Below, piece after piece: positions 57,753 to 64,000 of a stretch of 64,000 nt of DNA. The translations under genes and the position numbers were made by a program. The notes below the pieces were generated by a model, which saw only the letters and a program-made list of their open reading frames with translations, was not told the DNA's origin and searched no databases. Source of the DNA: an uncultured Muribaculaceae bacterium. Lineage in GTDB: Bacteria > Bacteroidota > Bacteroidia > Bacteroidales > Muribaculaceae. The DNA is taken from NCBI GenBank assembly GCA_910587185.1, contig CAJULY010000004.1:62001-126000 (forward strand). Direction: 5' to 3'. Position 1 is the first letter of the stretch. The number at the start of each line of letters is the position of its first letter.

Positions 57753-58488
57753 AGATAATGCAATATCGGTTGCCGGTCTGACAAAACGTTTCGGATCGTT
57801 CACCGCCGTGGATCACATCACTTTCGATGTGGGCCGTGGAGAGATTTTCGGTTTTCTCGGAGCGAACGGCGCCGGGAAAACAACCGCGATGAGAATGTTG
57901 TGCGGCCTGAGTGTCCCCACATCGGGAACCGGACGCGTGGCCGGCTACGACATTATCTCGCAGCCGGAAGAGGTCAAACGCCACATCGGCTACATGAGCC
58001 AGAAGTTTTCGCTTTACGGCGAGTTGACCGTGAAGGAGAATCTGAGATTGTTTTCTTCCATCTACGGCATGAGCGCCGCCCGGTTCAGGGAGGTGTCGCA
58101 ACGCCTCGTAAAAGATCTCGAGATGACCGGAATGGAAAATACGCTTGTGAAAGACATTCCCGTGGGGTGGAAACAGAAACTCGCCTTTGTCTCCGCCACG
58201 ATGCATTCGCCAGAAGTGGTTTTCCTTGACGAGCCCACGGGGGGTGTAGATCCTGTCACCCGACGTAAATTCTGGGAACTGATCTACAAGGCGTCGTCGG
58301 AGGGAATGACGGTATTTGTCACGACCCACTATCTCGACGAGGCGGAATACTGTAACCGCGTCTCCATTATGGTTGACGGGAAGATAAGCGCTCTGGATTC
58401 CCCTTCGGCCCTCAAGGAAAAGTATCATGCCTCGACCATGGACGAAGTGTTCAGAACCGTTGCGAAAGATGCCGTAAGAACTGAATAA
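57742..58488 (+). CDS. ABC transporter ATPase with degenerate signature (YbhF C-half-like)
   Basis: 248 residues. Walker A GFLGANGAGKTTAMRML, Walker B VVFLDEPTGGVDP and the switch His in VFVTTHYLDEAEY are intact. The ABC signature is changed to IPVGWKQKLAF in place of LSGGxxQ, as in the second half of YbhF. With the first ATPase lacking the switch His, the heterodimer probably has one strong and one weak ATP site. It begins within the end of the previous gene. Confidence 0.95.
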   Translation: MENRDNAISVAGLTKRFGSFTAVDHITFDVGRGEIFGFLGANGAGKTTAMRMLCGLSVPTSGTGRVAGYDIISQPEEVKRHIGYMSQKFSLYGELTVKENLRLFSSIYGMSAARFREVSQRLVKDLEMTGMENTLVKDIPVGWKQKLAFVSATMHSPEVVFLDEPTGGVDPVTRRKFWELIYKASSEGMTVFVTTHYLDEAEYCNRVSIMVDGKISALDSPSALKEKYHASTMDEVFRTVAKDAVRTE

Positions 58489-58499
58489 ACCATGCAGCC

Positions 58500-59549
58500 A
58501 TGTCAATACTCCAGTCACTCGTAAAAAAGGAAATGCTCCATATTTTCCGCGACAGGCGCACTGTGACCATAACTCTGGTCATGCCTCTCGTGCTTCTGCT
58601 TCTTTTCGGTTTCGCGATTTCTACGGAGGTCAACGATGTCAGGGTTGTTGCGGTAGTCGAACGCCACACCGACGGGTCTCGGGCAATAATCGAACGTCTG
58701 CGCGCCAATCCCTACATCACTTTTCAGGGGCTGACGGCTCCCGGCGATGTGGATTATCTGCTGCGGTCGGGGCAGACTGACGCCGCTCTGTTTTTACGCG
58801 AAGAGGGCGGACGGCAGTCGGCGCAGATTATGGTTGACGCAGCCAACACCACCGTGGCGCAGGCCTCGACCGCCTATCTCCGGAGCATAATCGCAGGCCC
58901 CGGTACTGTCAGTCCGGTGCTGACCAACACCCTCTATAATCCTCAGCTTAACAGCGCCTATAATTTCGTTCCGGGCATAATGGGGATGATTTTCATTCTG
59001 ATATGCGCGATAATGACCTCAGTCTCCATTGTCAGCGAGAAGGAGACCGGCACGATGGATCTGCTGCTTGTCTCTCCGGTCAGGCCGCGTGCTGTCATTC
59101 TCGGGAAGCTTATCCCGTATTTTCTGCTGTCGTGTGTCATTCTCGCCGTAATGCTGACTATAGCCTATACGGTGCTTGGACTGCCGGTTTCGTCGAGCAT
59201 AGCGGATGTGATACTTCTCTCGCTTGTCTATATTGTCCTGTCGCTCTCTGTCGGTCTTCTCGTCTCGGCTATCGCAAGCACACGGCTGACCGCGCTTATT
59301 GTTTCAGCGGTGGTTTTCATGTTGCCCGTCATCATGCTCTCGGGCATGATATTTCCGATAGACAACATGCCCGAGGTGTTGCAATGGCTTTCGTGCGTCA
59401 TTCCGGCCCGATGGTACACTGCGGCGATGCGCAAACTCATGATACAGGAACTCGGGTTGGAATACGTAGTGGAGGAACTCGTCATTCTTCTCTCCATGAC
59501 GGGAGTCATCCTTCTGGTTGCCCTTAAAAAGTTCAACACAAGAAAATAG
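58500..59549 (+). CDS. ABC-2 type permease (YbhS/YbhR-like), first
   Basis: 349 residues. An N-terminal membrane helix (TVTITLVMPLVLLLLFGFAIST) is followed by a periplasmic domain of about 130 residues, then five C-terminal helices with MGMIFILICAIMTSVSIVSEKETGTMDLLLVSPVRPRAVILGKLIPYF, the ABC-2 coupling region (EKETGT). It starts 11 nt after the second ATPase gene. Together with the next gene it makes the heterodimeric pore. Confidence 0.95.
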   Translation: MSILQSLVKKEMLHIFRDRRTVTITLVMPLVLLLLFGFAISTEVNDVRVVAVVERHTDGSRAIIERLRANPYITFQGLTAPGDVDYLLRSGQTDAALFLREEGGRQSAQIMVDAANTTVAQASTAYLRSIIAGPGTVSPVLTNTLYNPQLNSAYNFVPGIMGMIFILICAIMTSVSIVSEKETGTMDLLLVSPVRPRAVILGKLIPYFLLSCVILAVMLTIAYTVLGLPVSSSIADVILLSLVYIVLSLSVGLLVSAIASTRLTALIVSAVVFMLPVIMLSGMIFPIDNMPEVLQWLSCVIPARWYTAAMRKLMIQELGLEYVVEELVILLSMTGVILLVALKKFNTRK

Positions 59550-59555
59550 ACCGTC

Positions 59556-60662
59556 ATGAAACTGAAAATACTGATGGCGTTGTTGCGCAAAGAGGTTATA
59601 TTGATGAGGCGCAATCCGATAATACCTAAGATAATTTTCGTGATGCCGCTGATGGTGATGCTCGTCATTCCGCTGGTGGCCAATCTCGATGTGAAGAATG
59701 TGGAGGTGACTGTCGTTGACAATGACCGCACTCCGCTCTCGAGGAGAATCATCGCGGATATGGAGGCCTCGGATTTTCTGAGAGTGAGGGATATTTGTTC
59801 CACTCATGACAGGGCGATGATCACCGTCGAGAAAGGCGATGCCGATGTCGTTCTGACTATTCCCGACGATTTTATGAAAGAGGTGGCCTCACATACGTCG
59901 CGGATAGATGTGGAAGCCAACGGGGTGAACGCGACAAAGGGAATGCTCGGTTCGCAATATGTCGCTCAGTCCGTGATGCACACGGTCTCCCGTTGGATGG
60001 AAGAGAACGGCGTCCGGATGTCGGGAGAGGATATCAGCGTCATAAACCGCTATAACCCGACGCTCGATTTTCGCAACTACATGATTCCGGCCCTGATGGT
60101 GGTGCTTCTGATAATAATATGCGGTTTTCTGCCGGCGCTCAATCTCGTGGGTGAGAAAGAGACGGGCACCATAGAGGCCATGAACGTTACCCCTGTCAGC
60201 AGGTTGATTTTCGTCCTGTCTAAACTGATCCCTTTCTGGATCATAGGAATCATTGTGGTGACGGTGGGTATTACGGTCGGCTGGGCTGTCTATGGCCTGG
60301 TGCCGCAAGGAAACATCCTGACTATATATCTCGCCACGATATTGTTCAGTTTCGTCATGTCGGGCTTCGGAGTGGCCATAGCCAACCGTTCGTCCACCAT
60401 GCTCCAGAGCATATTCGTCATGTTCGCGTTCATAATGATTTTCCAGCTGATGAGCGGTCTGTTCACTCCGATCGGATCGATGCCACGGTGGGCTCAATAT
60501 CTGACATACGCCATACCGCCCCGCTATTTCATCGAGATCATGCGATCGGTTTATCTCAAGGGTACGCTGCTGGGCGAGTTGTTTCCACAATTCCTTGCGT
60601 TGCTCGGGTTTGCCGCGGCTTTCTTTTCAGTCGCAGCCCTTACTTACCGTAAACAATCGTGA
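59556..60662 (+). CDS. ABC-2 type permease (YbhS/YbhR-like), second
   Basis: 368 residues, same plan as the first: helix (IIPKIIFVMPLMVMLVIPLVANL), periplasmic domain, then PALMVVLLIIICGFLPALNLVGEKETGTIEAMNVTPVSRLIFVLSKLIPFW and four further helices. The closing GLFTPIGSMPRWAQYLTYAIPPRYFIEIMR is typical. It starts 6 nt after the first permease gene and is the last gene of the exporter operon. Its stop directly abuts that of the convergent hydrolase gene. Confidence 0.95.
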   Translation: MKLKILMALLRKEVILMRRNPIIPKIIFVMPLMVMLVIPLVANLDVKNVEVTVVDNDRTPLSRRIIADMEASDFLRVRDICSTHDRAMITVEKGDADVVLTIPDDFMKEVASHTSRIDVEANGVNATKGMLGSQYVAQSVMHTVSRWMEENGVRMSGEDISVINRYNPTLDFRNYMIPALMVVLLIIICGFLPALNLVGEKETGTIEAMNVTPVSRLIFVLSKLIPFWIIGIIVVTVGITVGWAVYGLVPQGNILTIYLATILFSFVMSGFGVAIANRSSTMLQSIFVMFAFIMIFQLMSGLFTPIGSMPRWAQYLTYAIPPRYFIEIMRSVYLKGTLLGELFPQFLALLGFAAAFFSVAALTYRKQS

Positions 60663-61619
60663 TCAAAGGTCATGCTGCTTCAGCCAGTCGAGCATGACGG
60701 CATACATTTTTTCGCGGATCTCTTTTTTAGAAAGGGCGAGGTCATGGAGTCCTCCCTCGAAAGCCACCTCTGTCACGTCGGCGCCGAGTTTGCGTCCGTA
60801 GCGTGAAATGGATTCGACATCGAGAATGGCGTCGGCGCGGGAGTATTTCTCTTTGGCATCGGTTCTGCGGACCGATTCAGCCGAATGCATCAGCAGCACC
60901 GGGACTTTTACGGAACCGCGCCGCAGGCTTTGCTGCGCACGGTGAATGGCGCGTATCCATCCCATGTCGGGGTCGGGAAGAATATCCGGTTTCCACTCGG
61001 TGCGGTAGTCCCATTCGCCGCCATGCCGCGTTGAGAGGGTTTCGGCATATCCGCTGTCGGGTTTCTGCCTGACCTGTATATCCGGGAAAAAGCGGCCCAG
61101 CGCGCTGACCGCCGGAATAGCCGCCTTACGCATCAAGGGCGGCAGGTTCCAGTCAAGGAAAGGACTGTTGAGCATCAGGGCCTTTATGGTAGGCGACGGC
61201 TTTTCCGACATGTAGAGTGAGGTTGTCAGACCGCCTGTAGAATGACCGAAAAGCGCAATTTCACCGACGCCCTCCTCTCTCATTAAGTCTATCGCGGCGT
61301 CTATGTCGGCGAAATATTCATGCATGTCTCTGACCTGGAACATCTTTTGGCCTTTCATGAGCGATCGCCCGTATTTGCGCAGATCAACGGCATAGAAATC
61401 ATATCCTGAAGCGACAAACATGTCGGCCATCTCTTTCTGCAGAAAATAGTCGCTGAATCCGTGGACATACAGTATCGCTTTTCCGCTTCGTGCGGCTGAA
61501 AGCCGGCGTATGACACTGCAGCGCACCTTACCGCTGTAGTCGTCAGGCTGAGTGATATATCTCATTTCGTAATCAGGCCCGAGATGATCCGCGCGCCAGC
61601 CGGTGTTTTCTGCTTTCAT
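60663..61619 (-). CDS. Alpha/beta hydrolase (monoacylglycerol-lipase-like, Hydrolase_4)
   Basis: 318 residues with no signal peptide. Oxyanion-side strand AILYVHGFSDYFLQKEMADMFV, nucleophile Ser in IALFGHSTGGLTTSLY, late Asp in KYSRADAILDVESI or nearby, and His in FEGGLHDLALS. This layout fits lysophospholipase/monoglyceride-lipase-like enzymes. Substrate unknown. It is convergent with the exporter operon with no gap. Confidence 0.9.
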   Translation of the reverse strand: MKAENTGWRADHLGPDYEMRYITQPDDYSGKVRCSVIRRLSAARSGKAILYVHGFSDYFLQKEMADMFVASGYDFYAVDLRKYGRSLMKGQKMFQVRDMHEYFADIDAAIDLMREEGVGEIALFGHSTGGLTTSLYMSEKPSPTIKALMLNSPFLDWNLPPLMRKAAIPAVSALGRFFPDIQVRQKPDSGYAETLSTRHGGEWDYRTEWKPDILPDPDMGWIRAIHRAQQSLRRGSVKVPVLLMHSAESVRRTDAKEKYSRADAILDVESISRYGRKLGADVTEVAFEGGLHDLALSKKEIREKMYAVMLDWLKQHDL

Positions 61620-61780
61620 AGAGGTGAATATTTAGGACTCCTTTATATTAAAAAATTTTCGTGCGATATTGTTTAGGACAGACGCCAACCTGCTGTTTGA
61701 AATAACCTGTCGGACGAGGTCGGCCCGGTCGGATTACAGCCATCGCGATAATCGCGCGGGCTCGCCGTTAAAGGAGGAGG

Positions 61781-63074
61781 CTATTTTTCGTCGCCGGAGG
61801 GATTGAATTTTTTGAAGCCGTTCCACTGCTGCTTGAAATTCTTGTGGGATTTGTAACTTGAGATTCCTGTCATCTGTTTCAGCATCGACAGTGCTCTGGT
61901 GCCGAGACCGGATTTACGTTTGCCGTAATATTTGCCGATCAGTCGCTGGTCCGTGGGGAGGGTCTGGCGGACTTTGTCTCTGTCTATGGTGTTGACCCGG
62001 TCAACGAGAGCCTGCACTGACGGCTGAAGTTCGGGTGCCTCCGCGGGTTCACACATCTCTATGTTGGCTGCGTGGAAATCATGTTTCTCCCATTTCCTTG
62101 CCTCTTTCACGGTTATGTATTCCTTGTCAAGCACGTATGCTTCGGCATACGTGCTTACGAAAAAGGGTTGGTCATAGCGGTTGAATCCGATCATCCTGTG
62201 TCCTCTTCCGTTTGACTCTATGTTGAAGGAGTAGCCCGTGAGGTCCATAGGCGACAGATAATCCGACAGGATGTTGTCGTAGCTGAAACGTACTCTGAAA
62301 TTCTCGAATTCCAGATTGTCATGAAAGAATCCCGATAGGTTCGGAACCCATTTGCGGCTTGTGGTGTCGGCAAGCACGTTGACATCCACCGTCACCCTGT
62401 CGTCGGTTCTGGTCCATATCTCTGTAGGGCTGTATTTTCCCCTGACGGTGTCGGAGGCGGATGAGCGGTCTTTCAATGCGGGGGACAACTCCCTGGCCGG
62501 AACGATCCCAATCCAGTCGGCCCATGAAAAATGGTTGTTGCTGACATTGCTGACGCTGTCAAGTCCGCGGTCATTGGTGAACCGGTAGTAGGATCGGGAT
62601 GTCAGGATTCTCGGATTGGACCATCCTTTGAACCGAACCTTTCTGTCGGGGTTCAACATGAAGTCAACCATTTTTTTCCGGAAGAGAAAGACGGTGTCGG
62701 TATATGTTGTCAATGTAGAGAATTCCCTGACATAAGCGAGAACATGCAGAACCTTATGACGGCCTGACTCAACGACTATTTCAGGCAGGGAGGCTGCGTT
62801 TTCCTGAAGTAAGATTGTGTCGGCTCCTGGGGTTTCTATGGTTTTCTCCTTGAACCCAAGATAGCGGACAGTCACCGGATAGGAGGACCTGGAGATCAGG
62901 GGCATTCTGCCGCGGGCGTTGGTGATTCCGACCGCATTACCCTTATGGTCAAACAAAGATGCGCTGGGCAACGGTTTGCGGGTGAGGGAATCGGCGACTA
63001 TAGCACTGTGTCTGGCCATGCGTCAGAAGAGCTGAAAGGGAAAGCGCTATGAATAAAAGAACGTATCGGTTCAT
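61781..63074 (-). pseudogene. Frameshifted exported protein with carboxypeptidase-regulatory-like domain
   Basis: An intact frame of 412 codons (63019 to 61781) starts within a carboxypeptidase-regulatory-like domain (HSAIVADSLTRKPLPSASLFDHKGN) and has no signal peptide. A good signal peptide (MNRYVLLFIALSLSALLT, ending HGQTQ) begins at 63074 in a frame shifted by one base and runs into the same point. Joined near 63005-63015, the two give a normal exported Bacteroidota protein of about 430 residues. The rest of the protein (DUF5686-like in flavour, but not assigned) is beta-rich with a basic C-terminus. The break could be a true mutation, phase variation or a sequencing error. Confidence 0.7.
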
Positions 63075-63232
63075 AGAGAAAGTTTGATGAAGTTCCGGAA
63101 AGCCGGAAGCCGAAGTATATCGCTTCAGCTGGCAAATTTAATGAAATTTCCGTAAAAGCAATGATGCGTTAGTTATTATTAAGGAGATCGCGATCCGCGT
63201 TTTTCTCCTTCGGGACCGCCGGCATATAGTCG

Positions 63233-63250
63233 GGTTAATGGTAATTAACC
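63233..63250 (+). promoter_or_regulatory. Dyad upstream of umuDC
   Basis: GGTTAAT and ATTAACC (63233-63239 and 63244-63250) form an 18-bp dyad. A TAATTTTG box lies at 63283-63290. The dyad is a candidate site for a damage-response repressor; its sequence is not the known E. coli or Bacillus LexA box. Confidence 0.5.
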
Positions 63251-63315
63251 GGCATGTGAAAATATGTTGCCTCGCGGGCTGTTAATTTTGAACCGAATAT
63301 CTCTCAGTTGTAATT

Positions 63316-63777
63316 ATGTCCGCATTGTTCAATCTATATCCGGCCGATATATCGACGGCGCTTCCGCTCCCGTATGCCGACGGGGGCATACGCGCCGGTT
63401 TTCCCAGTCCGGCGCAGGATTATCTCTCGGAGTCGATAGACCTCAACAAAGAGCTCATCCGTCACCCGGCCTCGACATTCTATGCGCGTGTCATCGGCGA
63501 TTCCATGGCCGGAGAAGGTATCACGGAGGGTGATATTCTTGTCATAGACAAGTCGGTCGAGCCGGAACACGGCGATCTCGCAGTCTGCTGCCTCGACGGG
63601 GAGTTCACTCTGAAAAGACTTCGTTTCATGTCTGACAACCGTCTGTGTCTGATGCCGTCCAACCGAAAGTACCGGCCGATAGAGATTACCCGGGAAAGCG
63701 ATTTCAGTGTATGGGGTGTGGTGCTTTACACAATCAAGGCCAATCGCCGGAGAAGGCCCGGCACGGAACGATGGTAG
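63316..63777 (+). CDS. umuD: UmuD-like S24 autopeptidase
   Basis: 153 residues. A cleavage-site sequence with A27-G28 (IRAGFPSPAQDY), the catalytic Ser63 in VIGDSMAGEG and Lys100 in DGEFTLKRL give the full LexA/UmuD set. The length and lack of a DNA-binding domain make it UmuD rather than LexA. After RecA-aided self-cleavage it joins UmuC to form translesion polymerase V. The stop overlaps the umuC start by 7 nt. Confidence 0.95.
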   Translation: MSALFNLYPADISTALPLPYADGGIRAGFPSPAQDYLSESIDLNKELIRHPASTFYARVIGDSMAGEGITEGDILVIDKSVEPEHGDLAVCCLDGEFTLKRLRFMSDNRLCLMPSNRKYRPIEITRESDFSVWGVVLYTIKANRRRRPGTERW

Positions 63778-64000
63778 GGCTGATCGACTGCGATAATTTT
63801 TTCTGTTCGTGTGAACGTGTGTTCCGCCCCGATCTCGCCCGAACGCCTATCGTTGTCCTGAGCAACAACGACGGCTGTGTAGTGGCGCGTTCAAAAGAGG
63901 TGAAGGCCATGGGAATAAAGGACTGCCTGCCTTATTACAGGCTTCGTGAGGAGTATCCCGATTCTGGCATAGTGGCTTTTTCATCAAATTACACTCTGTA
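63771..64000 (+). CDS. umuC: UmuC-like Y-family DNA polymerase (5' part only)
   Basis: 76 residues before the window ends. The start MVGLIDCDNFFCSCERVFRP carries the first catalytic Asp, and VVLSNNDGCVVARSKEVKAMGIK is the UmuC-type fingers segment. It is open to the edge with no defect seen. Overlap with umuD suggests coupled translation. The rest of the palm, little finger and clamp-binding motif lie outside. Confidence 0.95.
   Translation, partial: MVGLIDCDNFFCSCERVFRPDLARTPIVVLSNNDGCVVARSKEVKAMGIKDCLPYYRLREEYPDSGIVAFSSNYTL

Overview
The window looks like a chromosomal segment of a gut Bacteroidales bacterium, most likely Muribaculaceae-like (family placement is inference). The signs are a SusC/SusD pair, a GLPGLI protein, C11 and M56 peptidases, lipoproteins with Cys-anchored leaders, a large SecA with an SEC-C zinc tail, and the Bacteroidota promoter form (TTG or TTTG, 19-21 nt, TAnnTTTG) ahead of many genes. 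No rRNA, tRNA, CRISPR array, transposase gene or integrase gene was seen.

Layout. 1-10.9 kb, all on the minus strand: a truncated cation/proton antiporter, MgtC-like protein, a membrane-anchored coiled-coil protein, secA, a GH89 alpha-N-acetylglucosaminidase, an MscS channel and a C11 peptidase lipoprotein. 11.2-19.3 kb: a small polysaccharide/glycan utilisation locus (susC, susD, surface lipoprotein, then a melibiase-like glycoside hydrolase), with a G8 tract inside the susC promoter. 19.4-24.9 kb: ROK sugar kinase, gltX, a flippase-like membrane protein, an L,D-transpeptidase and YgbA. 24.9-26.9 kb: an accessory patch with a MntA/HepT-type toxin-antitoxin pair between two repeat elements, and a candidate small RNA. 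27-28.7 kb: a TPR/OmpA-like lipoprotein. 29.3-35.6 kb: an operon of BlaI repressor, M56-TonB sensor protease, outer-membrane barrel, GLPGLI protein and beta-propeller, with twin BlaI-type operators. 35.6-43.5 kb: YjbR, YjbQ, UvrA, NlpC/P60 hydrolase, Ogt, cupin, hybrid cluster protein and rubredoxin. 44.5-53.9 kb: two paralogous plug-barrel outer-membrane proteins, one in an ECF sigma/anti-sigma operon and one behind a membrane-tethered HTH protein. 54-60.7 kb: a TetR-controlled tripartite ABC exporter resembling YbhGFSR plus TolC. 60.7-64 kb: an alpha/beta hydrolase, a frameshifted exported protein, and umuD with the start of umuC.

The most unusual thing found is a family of palindromic elements at 11007-11202, 24922-25281 and 43597-43934. 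They share related terminal inverted repeats and carry five hairpins of one pattern: GA, two purines, GA, G, a variable stem, then Y, GA, two pyrimidines, GA. The GA dinucleotides are invariant while the paired positions change together, so the structure, rather than the sequence, appears to be conserved. I do not recognise this family. Gene functions come from motif reading only; no search was run.
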